Assembly: GCA_033764265.1 (NCBI GenBank)
Contig: JANRJB010000016.1
Coordinates: 1 to 11,415 of the forward strand
Direction: 5' to 3'
Length of the DNA stretch: 11,415 nt
Source of the DNA: VGEM01 sp033764265
Lineage (GTDB): Bacteria > Pseudomonadota > Alphaproteobacteria > Rhodospirillales > Rhodospirillaceae
Both the position numbers and the translations under genes were made by a program. Every line of letters starts with the position of its first letter. Position 1 is the stretch's first letter. Shown here one piece after another: positions 1 through 7,771 of the stretch. The notes under the pieces were generated by a model, which ran no database searches, was not told the origin of the DNA, and worked only from the letters and a program-made list of their open reading frames with translations.

Positions 1-444
1 CCCGCGCACCACGGCTATGTGATTCGCGTTCACGTCGCGCCGAGCGATGACGAGGCCCACGCCCAGGGCCGCGAGTTGTTCGGCGGCCGGGTGGCGCAAG
101 TCACCAGCATGAGCGGCATGACCATCCATCCCGATGCCGGCGCGTGGATGGCCCCGCCGGGGTTCGTGAGCCAGGAGGCCGCGCGCGCCCGGCGCAAGTT
201 CATGGGCGGCACGCCCTACGCCTTCTTCGCGCAGGGTTACGAGAAGGCGCTGGAAACCGCGCAGATCGTGGTCGGCTCGCCGGCCACGGTGGCGGCCCGG
301 CTGGACGCGCTGCGCCGGCGCTTCCGGCTCGGCCATCTGGGCATCGCCCACTTCCCGATGGAGGACGAGGGCCTGTCGGAGCGGTTCCTGGAGCTGATGG
401 GCACGGCGGTGATGCCGCGCCTGCGCGATCTGGCGGCGGCTTAG
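1..444 (+). CDS. LLM-class (luciferase-like) flavin-dependent oxidoreductase, C-terminal part (5' truncated)
   Basis: The reading frame is open from the first base, so the gene starts left of the window; a GTG at 19 is in frame but has no Shine-Dalgarno sequence and lies inside the domain. The visible 147 residues look like the C-terminal third of a bacterial-luciferase-fold monooxygenase. The best sign is the stretch reading QIVVGSPATVAARLDAL, followed by a strand with HLGIAHFP and a closing helix with SERFLELMGTAVMPRLRD. This 'GSP-x-TV' segment typically comes shortly before the last strand and helix in F420- or FMN-dependent members. Such enzymes use reduced flavin to oxidise organic substrates; the cofactor and substrate cannot be told from this part. 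The stop codon TAG at 442-444 overlaps the stop of the convergent transporter gene. I am confident of the family but not of any specific function. Confidence 0.8.
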   Translation, partial: PAHHGYVIRVHVAPSDDEAHAQGRELFGGRVAQVTSMSGMTIHPDAGAWMAPPGFVSQEAARARRKFMGGTPYAFFAQGYEKALETAQIVVGSPATVAARLDALRRRFRLGHLGIAHFPMEDEGLSERFLELMGTAVMPRLRDLAAA

Positions 445-1736
445 ACCGAATCGGCAGTTTGCGGATCCGGCGCCAACGTCGCGAACAGCGCCAAGGCGAT
501 GGCGGCGAGAACGGCCATGGCCACCAGAATGCCGACATCTTGACCGACCGCCCGCAACGGCCCCATCAGCGCGGCGCCGGCCGAGGTGCCGAGGTTGACG
601 AATGCCATGAACAGGGCGAAATGCGCGGCGGCGATGGCGCGGTCGCTCGCGCGCATGGCCAGTGCGTAGATCGCCACCGACATTTGCACGAATAGAACTT
701 GGTAGACGAGCACGTATCCGATCACCACCGGGCGCATCTCCCAAGCCTGCGGCACCGCCGCCGCCGCCGCGTGCAACGCGGCCATGGCGGCCAGCGCCAT
801 GATCGCGGCGCGGGCTGGCTGAACCTTGTCGGCCAGCGGCCCGGCGATCAAGATTCCGAACACGCCGCCAACCAGATTGGCCGCGGCGGCGATGTCGGTG
901 AACTCGGTATCGCGCCATCCCAAAGTCTGGACCGTGGCGACCGGCAACACGGAAATGAACGCGCCATAGCCCGCCAGCGCAATAAAGATCGCCGCGATCA
1001 GCCGCCCGCTGCGCACGGTGAACGTCGCGCGGATCAATTGGCGCAGGATGGGCGCCCACCGGCCGATGTGGCGCGCGGCGGACGACGGTGCCGCACCGCC
1101 GGAACTCCAGGGCAGCAATCGCTCGCCGGGGCGTTCGCGCAAGAGCAGTGGGAATGTCATGATCGCGGCCACGATCGCCGCCGTCGCCATGCAGGCGGCG
1201 CTCCAGCCCCAGGCGTTCAGCGTCCAGCCCGCGACAGCGGCGGACGCGGCAATGCCGAGCGTCTTGGCCCCCCACATCACGCCGTTGGCGCGCGCCTGTT
1301 CGTCGCGTGGAAAAACGTCGATCGCCATGCCGTCGACGGCGACGTCCTGAAAGGCGCCGCCGGCATTGATCGCCACGCCGAGCACGGTGACAGCGCTCAG
1401 CGCAGCGACCGGATCGTCGATACCCGCGAGTCCGAGCAGCGCGATGATCAATCCCAGTTGCGCGGCCAACACCCATGGCCGGCGCCGGCCCATGGCCAGG
1501 AACGTCCAGCGTTCCATGATGGCGCCGTTCACCAGCTTCAGGCTCCACGGAACGAGGATCACGCCGATGTACGCGCCGATGGCAGCAGCGCTAACGCCGC
1601 GCTCGGCGAGCCATGCCGGTACGGCGATGTAGAGCAGGCCCTCGGGCACGCCTTGGGCCGCGTACATGGCGCCGAACGCAGCAAAACGCAAGGAGCGATG
1701 CTGCGACAACGCCGGCAGACGCGCAGTCGCCGTCAT
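441..1736 (-). CDS. MFS transporter, AmpG/PAT-like
   Basis: This is a 431-residue, very hydrophobic inner-membrane protein with about 12 predicted membrane segments, the normal size for the major facilitator superfamily. Near the N-terminus, residues 23-45 (AMYAAQGVPEGLLYIAVPAWL) resemble the first helix of the AmpG / acetyl-CoA transporter (PAT) branch. The basic cytoplasmic loop GRRRPWV at 83-89 and the motif FQDVAVDGMAID at 129-140 also fit that branch. Members carry muropeptides, siderophores or acyl-CoA; the substrate here is unknown. A charged, glycine- and serine-rich loop around 200-228 probably separates the two six-helix halves. The ATG at 1736 has only a weak Shine-Dalgarno sequence but overlaps (ATGA) the stop of a short upstream ORF, so translation may be coupled. 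The stop TAA overlaps the stop of the luciferase-like gene. The gene is intact. Confidence 0.85.
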   Translation of the reverse strand: MTATARLPALSQHRSLRFAAFGAMYAAQGVPEGLLYIAVPAWLAERGVSAAAIGAYIGVILVPWSLKLVNGAIMERWTFLAMGRRRPWVLAAQLGLIIALLGLAGIDDPVAALSAVTVLGVAINAGGAFQDVAVDGMAIDVFPRDEQARANGVMWGAKTLGIAASAAVAGWTLNAWGWSAACMATAAIVAAIMTFPLLLRERPGERLLPWSSGGAAPSSAARHIGRWAPILRQLIRATFTVRSGRLIAAIFIALAGYGAFISVLPVATVQTLGWRDTEFTDIAAAANLVGGVFGILIAGPLADKVQPARAAIMALAAMAALHAAAAAVPQAWEMRPVVIGYVLVYQVLFVQMSVAIYALAMRASDRAIAAAHFALFMAFVNLGTSAGAALMGPLRAVGQDVGILVAMAVLAAIALALFATLAPDPQTADSV

Positions 1737-1807
1737 CGCCCGCGACGAAGCCCAACGCAGCGTGAGATTGGGATGTGTTGCGGTCCGGTCCGTGATGCAT
1801 TCATCAT
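1733..1807 (-). CDS. Putative 24-residue leader peptide (uORF) coupled to the MFS gene
   Basis: A short ORF starts with two adjacent ATG codons (1807 and 1804) right after the purine-rich AGGAAGGAA (complement of 1808-1816), a far better ribosome site than the one before the MFS gene. It runs 24 codons and ends with a TGA that shares ATGA with the MFS start codon. The peptide begins MMNASRTGPQ and ends VGLRRGR. It has five arginines, with CGG, CGC, CGT, CGC and CGA codons, and no membrane segment or signal sequence. There is no in-frame ATG that would let the strong site start the MFS protein itself. I infer that ribosomes load here and re-initiate at the transporter. I do not recognise the peptide; it may have no function of its own. 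Confidence 0.45.
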   Translation of the reverse strand: MMNASRTGPQHIPISRCVGLRRGR

Positions 1808-1816
1808 TTCCTTCCT
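1808..1816 (-). promoter_or_regulatory. Strong Shine-Dalgarno sequence for the leader ORF
   Basis: The complement strand reads AGGAAGGAA immediately before ATGATG. It can place either of the two tandem ATG codons at a workable distance. It is the only convincing ribosome site upstream of the transporter, which is why the leader ORF is annotated. Confidence 0.6.
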
Positions 1817-1945
1817 AACAGCGCAGGCGCGCGACAACCAAGCGCAAAGCGTACTTTCATCGGATTCATCGATGCAGCTCCAATCATCGGGCAAAGTCGC
1901 GGATACGTGAGGCCGTAGTCGGCGTTTTTTGCGCGACGCCGCGCG

Positions 1946-1962
1946 AGACCGTGATACGGTCT
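1946..1962. promoter_or_regulatory. Operator-like inverted repeat (AGACCGT-GAT-ACGGTCT)
   Basis: Two perfect 7-base arms are separated by 3 bases, 26 bases before the ATG of the GNAT-hydrolase gene and in the intergenic region it shares with the divergent leader/MFS unit. The sequence TGATACGGT inside it resembles an extended -10 element (TG-N-TAnnnT), but there is no good -35 at the usual distance. It could be a transcription-factor site covering the promoter, or a small hairpin in the 5' untranslated RNA. The match is seen directly; its function is inferred. Confidence 0.4.
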
Positions 1963-1987
1963 TCCTACAGCAAAAATTCGGTGAGAC

Positions 1988-3535
<1,548 letters not shown>

Positions 3536-3538
<3 letters not shown>

Positions 3539-3563
3539 GCGGCGCCGCTCACCTCTCGGTGAG
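3536..3563. terminator. Palindrome across two convergent stop codons; possible bidirectional terminator
   Basis: TGAGCGGCGCCGCTCA at 3536-3551 is a perfect 16-base palindrome. Its two ends are the TGA stop of the GNAT-hydrolase gene (+) and the TGA stop of the binding-protein gene (-). A second, overlapping stem, CTCACC-TCTC-GGTGAG, lies at 3548-3563. No T-run follows on either strand, so a classic intrinsic terminator is not shown. The structure may still slow or end transcription from both sides, or protect RNA 3' ends. Confidence 0.4.
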
Positions 3564-5078
3564 TTCCATGTTCTCGAACGCCACCTGGTCGTGGCGGAAG
3601 CTCAGGCCCGCGACGTTCGGGGAATGGGCGTAGATGTGACTCTGGGCGAACAGGTAGAGCGTCGGCGCCAGGTCGTGATAGCGCGCGAGCAGATCCTGCA
3701 GCTTGCGTTCGCGCACGGCCGGATCGAACTCGGCGTTGGCGGCGTCGATGAGCGGTTCAAGCTCGGGCGCGCAGAACAGAATGCCCGGCTTGCGGCAGGA
3801 ATAGGACTCGATGGCGCGGATGGCGTCGTTGTAGCTCCAGCCGTTCCAGGTGCCCGAGATCATGCCGAAGCCGCCCCGCGGCCCGGTCCAGTCGCCGCTG
3901 GCCCACAGTTCCAGCCATTCGGCGCGGGTCAGCGCGTTGAACTCCACCTTCACGCCGACGCGGGCGAAGTCCTGCGCGATCTGGGCGTACATGGCGTTGA
4001 CCTCAGGCAGGCCCGCGCCCCAGTAGGCCGCGCGCACCGAAAATCCGTCGGCAAATCCCGCCTCGGCCAAGAGGCGTTTGGCCTTGTCGGGATCGAATGG
4101 GTACGGGGCGATATCGGGATTGTAGCCGGTGACGCCTGGGATGATGCCCTGGCCGTTGGCTTGCGTGGTGCCGCGGTAGATCACCGTGGCGATGGTGGCC
4201 TTGTCGACAGCGTAATTGAGCGCCCGACGCACGCGCACGTCGTGCATCGGCGAGGCGGGATCGCGGCTTTGCAGCACAAGGGCATTCACGAAGGCGACCG
4301 GGCGCACCACGGTCTTGAAGCCTGCGGCCTCGACCAGGTCGAGGTCCTCGAAGCCGATGTTGTAGGCGAAGTCGGCCCGGCCGGACATGAGGGCCTGGGT
4401 CCGCGCGGCCTGTTCCGGCGCGTTGAACATCTCGAGCCGGTCGAGCGCTTTGGGCGCGCGCCACGAAGCGCGGTTGGCGGCCATCACCACGCGGCCGGTT
4501 TTCTCGCCCCAGTCCTGCACGGTGAACGGGCCGGTGCCGGCAGGCGAAAGCGCGAACTTCTGCGGCCCCAGCTCGGCCCAAGCCTTGGGCGCGACGATGT
4601 GGATCAGGCTCATGCGCTTGGGCAGGATGGCGTCGGGCGCCGGCGTGACGATATCAAGCGTGAGCGGATCGACGACCTCGACGCGCTCCACGGCGCGCGC
4701 CTCGGCGGCCATGTAGAAGCCCTGCGCCTCGGGCCGCTTGAGCGCGGCGATGGTGGCCGCCACCGCCGCGGCGTCGAACGGCTCGCCGTTGGAGAAGGTC
4801 ACCCCCGGACGCAGGGAGAATCGCCAGCGGGTGGGGCTGATCGCCTCCCAGCCGGTCGCCAGCGCCGGGTCCAAGGCGCCGTTCTCGCCGATGGACGTGA
4901 GCGCGTCGAACAGCAGCACGATCGTGTTGACGCCATCGGTGACGATGGTGGCGTAGGGGTTGCCGAGGCCGAAATTGCGGTCGTCGAACGCCACGCGCAG
5001 TGTGCGCGGCGGTTCGGCGGCGTTGACCGACCCCGCGAACGCGGCAGCGAACAGTACGACCGAGACCAGCCGCTTCAT
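3549..5078 (-). CDS. ABC transporter substrate-binding protein, family 5 (peptide/nickel/opine type)
   Basis: A 509-residue exported protein. Residues 1-20 form a signal peptide (MKRLVSVVLFAAAFAGSVNA) with an Ala-x-Ala-like cleavage site and no lipobox cysteine, so it should be soluble in the periplasm. The mature part is typical of solute-binding protein family 5 (OppA/DppA type): LATGWEAI at 73-80, WRFSLRPGVTFSNGEPFDA at 85-103, then the RRALNYAVDK and YPFDPDKAKRLLAEAGF segments. The family delivers peptides, nickel, opines or glycosides to an ABC permease; the ligand here is unknown. The ATG was chosen because the signal peptide starts there and it overlaps the stop of the DUF1838-like gene as ATGA; the longer open frame upstream belongs to that gene's shadow. 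No permease or ATPase gene lies downstream, where the convergent gene begins. It is the last gene of the operon. Confidence 0.92.
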   Translation of the reverse strand: MKRLVSVVLFAAAFAGSVNAAEPPRTLRVAFDDRNFGLGNPYATIVTDGVNTIVLLFDALTSIGENGALDPALATGWEAISPTRWRFSLRPGVTFSNGEPFDAAAVAATIAALKRPEAQGFYMAAEARAVERVEVVDPLTLDIVTPAPDAILPKRMSLIHIVAPKAWAELGPQKFALSPAGTGPFTVQDWGEKTGRVVMAANRASWRAPKALDRLEMFNAPEQAARTQALMSGRADFAYNIGFEDLDLVEAAGFKTVVRPVAFVNALVLQSRDPASPMHDVRVRRALNYAVDKATIATVIYRGTTQANGQGIIPGVTGYNPDIAPYPFDPDKAKRLLAEAGFADGFSVRAAYWGAGLPEVNAMYAQIAQDFARVGVKVEFNALTRAEWLELWASGDWTGPRGGFGMISGTWNGWSYNDAIRAIESYSCRKPGILFCAPELEPLIDAANAEFDPAVRERKLQDLLARYHDLAPTLYLFAQSHIYAHSPNVAGLSFRHDQVAFENMELTER

Positions 5079-5815
5079 CGATTGAGGCCGAGGTCGGAGA
5101 AGAACGTGGGGTAGAGCTTGGCCAAGCGCTGCCAGGCGCTGGGGTTGGTCGGCTCGTCGGTGCGCGCCTTGTGCACCACGCCGCGCACGATCATCTTGCC
5201 GGCGCGCTCGCCCATGCCCATCCACGGCATCAGCCCGTTCATGGTGAACGAATAGCTGCCGGTGGCCGGCGCCCAGCTGAGCGCCGGGTCGGCCACGTCC
5301 TTCAGCGCGGAGAAGAACGACAGCACGGTGGTGGCGGTGTGCGCCACCTGCTTGCCGGGGCCGTGCAGGCTGCGGGTCTTGCGTTCGACCTGGTTGATCC
5401 AGACGCGGTCGCCGACGATCTTGCGCTCGACCGTGACGCTGTCGATCTTGGCGCCCGGCTGGTCGAGACCGATGGTCAACCCGCCGTTGGCCGCGGCCAC
5501 GTGATAGCAGGCGGGACCTTCCTTGAAGCTGGGGAACGTCTTCAGCGTTTCGCCGGTGATGGGGTTGAGCCAGCTTTGCGTCGGTTCGCCGGTGGTGTGG
5601 TCGATGAACTCGCCGATCTCGTTCCAATGGATTTTGCACAACGTCGGCGACACGGTCTCGGCGCGATAGACCATGATGGTCGCCACCCGCAGCACCGGGA
5701 TTTCCGGGAAGCCGTCGACGGCGGCGTTCAGGGTGCCGAGGTACCAGCACGTCACCGACTCGTCGGCGGCGGACGCGAACACCTTGCGGTAGGTCTGATA
5801 GAGATCGTCGGTCAT
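5075..5815 (-). CDS. DUF1838-like protein
   Basis: This 246-residue protein has no signal peptide or membrane segment. Its sequence has the pattern I associate with the DUF1838 family: an early CWYLGTLNAAVDG (residues 23-35), then HWNEIGEFIDHTTGEPTQSW at 63-82 and NPITGETLKTF at 84-94. The C-terminal part is rich in aromatic residues (GLMPWMGMG at 194-202, KLYPTFFSDLGLNR at 233-246). No biochemical function is established for this family as far as I know. The start ATG at 5815 follows GGGTGAGGG, five bases after the stop of the acyl-CoA-dehydrogenase-like gene. The stop overlaps the start of the binding-protein gene, so all three are probably translated together. The family call is from recalled motifs and could be wrong; that it is a real gene is near certain. 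Confidence 0.75.
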   Translation of the reverse strand: MTDDLYQTYRKVFASAADESVTCWYLGTLNAAVDGFPEIPVLRVATIMVYRAETVSPTLCKIHWNEIGEFIDHTTGEPTQSWLNPITGETLKTFPSFKEGPACYHVAAANGGLTIGLDQPGAKIDSVTVERKIVGDRVWINQVERKTRSLHGPGKQVAHTATTVLSFFSALKDVADPALSWAPATGSYSFTMNGLMPWMGMGERAGKMIVRGVVHKARTDEPTNPSAWQRLAKLYPTFFSDLGLNR

Positions 5816-5820
5816 ATCCC

Positions 5821-6990
5821 TCACCCGAATTGCGGCAGGCCGAGCATGATGCGGCCGACCCTGAGTTTCACCATGTCGTCGGTGGGCGCCATCACCGCGC
5901 CGGCCTGGGCGTCGCGCAGGTGGCGGCCCAGCGCGTTCGCGCCGGAATACGCCTTGCCGCCGCCCAGGTTCAAGGCGGCGCGCGTGACCTCGAGCGCGGT
6001 CTCGTCGGCGGCGCAGACGCATTCGATCAGGTGGCGCGGATCGGCCGCGCCGGCGTCGTCGAGCTGCCGGCACACCGTCATCAGGAACGCCCGCGTGCGG
6101 TCGAGCGACAGGCGCATCTCGCCCAGGTAACGCTGCACGCCGTCGAGCCTGGCGAGGTTTGTCTTGGTGTCGCCGTAGGCCCGGCCGGTGACATGCTCGA
6201 CGGCCAGCTCGAACGCGCCCTCGGCGATGCCGAGGTAGACGGCGGCGAACGTCACCATGCTGAACGGCATGAACACGGGAAACACCTGGGCCTGCCAGCC
6301 GCCCTCATCCCCCAACCGGGCGCGCGCGGCGTTCACGGAACCTGAGAAGGTCATCGGCGAAGACGCGTTGGCGCGCATCCCCAATCCGTTCCACGGCCCG
6401 TCGATGGACCACTTCACCGCCGATTTCTCGATCACGAACGCCGTGTAATTTCCGGCGCCGGCGGTGCGGTCGTGCAGCACCGGCGTGAAATACAGGTCGG
6501 CGTGGCCGGCGGACGTGACCCAGCCCTTGCGCACCTCGGTCAGGTCATAATCGTCGCCGTTACGTGCGGCGTAGCTTTGCATGATCCAGGTGTGCGAGCC
6601 GGTGCCGGCCTCGGAGATGGCGGTGGTGGCGAGCAGGCGTCCGGCGGCGATCGGCCTGACGAACGCCTCGACCTGGCCAGCGTTGGCCAGTCGCCAGATC
6701 GGCTCCACCGCCTCGCAGTGCATCTTGAAGCACATGGCGGTCGAGCCGCAGGCGCGCGCCAGGCGCTCGATGACCATCACCGCGGTCTGTACGTCGGCGC
6801 CCTGTCCGCCCCACTTCGCGGGTACGCGCAGGCCGAACAGGCCGGCCTGGGCCAGCGCATCGAAGTTGGCGCGCGGGAACTGCGCGGCACGGTCGACCTC
6901 GTCGGCGCCCGGGCGCAGCACGTCGCGCGCCAGCTGCTCGGCGCGGGCGACCAGCGGCGCCTGGTGCGGCAGGGGGTCGAACAGGCTCAT
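5821..6990 (-). CDS. Acyl-CoA-dehydrogenase-like flavoprotein without the canonical catalytic Glu
   Basis: The 389 residues are the usual length for the acyl-CoA dehydrogenase fold. The N-terminal helical part includes LAQAGLFGLRVPAKWGGQGAD (46-66). The middle beta domain contains the flavin-binding ISEAGTGSH (125-133) and KGWVTSAGHADLYF (155-168). The C-terminal helical part ends MAPTDDMVKLRVGRIMLG (367-384). In classical members the last segment reads Y-E-G-T and Glu is the base that removes the alpha proton; here the aligned residue is Ala368. I also see no acid at the alternative helix-G position used by isovaleryl- and long-chain enzymes (about 240-250). This resembles the type-2 / DszC-like branch, which includes flavin monooxygenases. 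The protein could therefore be an oxygenase or act on something other than acyl-CoA. Its start overlaps the SDR gene's stop (ATGA). Confidence 0.85.
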   Translation of the reverse strand: MSLFDPLPHQAPLVARAEQLARDVLRPGADEVDRAAQFPRANFDALAQAGLFGLRVPAKWGGQGADVQTAVMVIERLARACGSTAMCFKMHCEAVEPIWRLANAGQVEAFVRPIAAGRLLATTAISEAGTGSHTWIMQSYAARNGDDYDLTEVRKGWVTSAGHADLYFTPVLHDRTAGAGNYTAFVIEKSAVKWSIDGPWNGLGMRANASSPMTFSGSVNAARARLGDEGGWQAQVFPVFMPFSMVTFAAVYLGIAEGAFELAVEHVTGRAYGDTKTNLARLDGVQRYLGEMRLSLDRTRAFLMTVCRQLDDAGAADPRHLIECVCAADETALEVTRAALNLGGGKAYSGANALGRHLRDAQAGAVMAPTDDMVKLRVGRIMLGLPQFG

Positions 6991-7757
6991 TGGGTCAGCA
7001 CCCCGCCGTCCACCGCTAGCACCTGGCCGGTGATCATGCCGGCGGCCGAGGACGCCAGGAACGCGACGGCATTCGCGACGTCGGTGGTGGCCGGCAGCTT
7101 GCCCAGCGGAATCGTTTTCATTTTCGCGGCCATGTAGGCCGGATCGGCGCGCACGGCGGCGGTCATGTCAGTGGCGATGATGGTCGGCGCGACCGCGTTG
7201 ACGCGGATGCCGCGACCGGCCCATTCCAGCGCCAGCATCTTGGTCATGTGCGCAAGGCCCGCCTTGCTGACGCCATAGGGAATGTTGTTGGTGATGGCGA
7301 TGAACGCGCCGGTCGAGGCTAGGTTGACGATGGCGGCGTGCGGAGACTTCGCCAGGGCCGGGAAGGCAGCGCGGGCCATGCGGAACGCGCCGGCCAGGTT
7401 GACGTCGAGCGTGCGCGCGAGCGTGGCATCGTCGGTGGCCTCTGCCGGCTGGCGCGAGTTGATGCCGGCGTTGTTGACCAGGATGTCGAGCCCACCAAGT
7501 CGCCGCACGGTGTCGTGCACCGCGGCGTCGCACTGATCGGCCCGGGTCACGTCGAGCGACAGGGCGGCATGGCGCGCCTCGCGAGCCAGCGCCGCCGCGT
7601 CCGGTTCCCACTGGTCCAGGGGTAGCCGGTCGGCCAGCGCCACCCGCGCGCCAAGGCCCGCCAGCACGCGGGCGATTTCGGCGCCGATGCCGCGCGCGGC
7701 GCCCGTCACCAGCGCGACCCGCCCATCGACACGGTAGATCGACTCAAGTCCCGCCAC
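6987..7757 (-). CDS. SDR-family NAD(P)-dependent oxidoreductase
   Basis: A 256-residue classical short-chain dehydrogenase/reductase with every hallmark intact. The cofactor loop TGAARGIG is at 18-25, NNAG at 95-98, and the catalytic residues are Asn120, Ser148, Tyr161 and Lys165 (YGVSK). Asp43 at the end of the second strand (ALADR) favours NAD(H) over NADP(H). The C-terminal GQVLAVDGG is also typical. Such enzymes interconvert alcohols and ketones, here probably as a step of the pathway encoded by the operon. The start is GTG at 7757, chosen because GAAGG lies 8 bases upstream and no in-frame ATG precedes the Rossmann motif. The gene begins 14 bases after the upstream oxidoreductase and overlaps the next gene as ATGA. 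The exact substrate is unknown. Confidence 0.95.
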   Translation of the reverse strand: MAGLESIYRVDGRVALVTGAARGIGAEIARVLAGLGARVALADRLPLDQWEPDAAALAREARHAALSLDVTRADQCDAAVHDTVRRLGGLDILVNNAGINSRQPAEATDDATLARTLDVNLAGAFRMARAAFPALAKSPHAAIVNLASTGAFIAITNNIPYGVSKAGLAHMTKMLALEWAGRGIRVNAVAPTIIATDMTAAVRADPAYMAAKMKTIPLGKLPATTDVANAVAFLASSAAGMITGQVLAVDGGVLTQ

Positions 7758-7765
7758 GCGCGCCG

Positions 7766-7770
7766 CCTTC
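7766..7770 (-). promoter_or_regulatory. Ribosome binding site supporting the SDR GTG start
   Basis: GAAGG on the complement strand lies 8 bases before the GTG at 7757, between the upstream gene's stop and this start. It supports the unusual initiation codon. Confidence 0.6.
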
Positions 7771-7771
7771 G

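Noticed and set aside
757..771. A short run of GCC triplets that looks like a microsatellite.
   Set aside because: It encodes an alanine-rich membrane segment of the transporter and is ordinary for this base composition.
3591..5114. A 507-codon open frame on the + strand opposite the binding-protein gene.
   Set aside because: It is rich in Arg, Gly, Ala and His with no recognisable domain and lies antisense to a clear family-5 protein; high G+C content leaves such frames open by chance.
3549..5750. A longer 733-residue version of the binding protein starting at 5750.
   Set aside because: The extra 224 residues are Arg-rich and overlap the DUF1838-like gene out of frame; the signal peptide begins at 5078.
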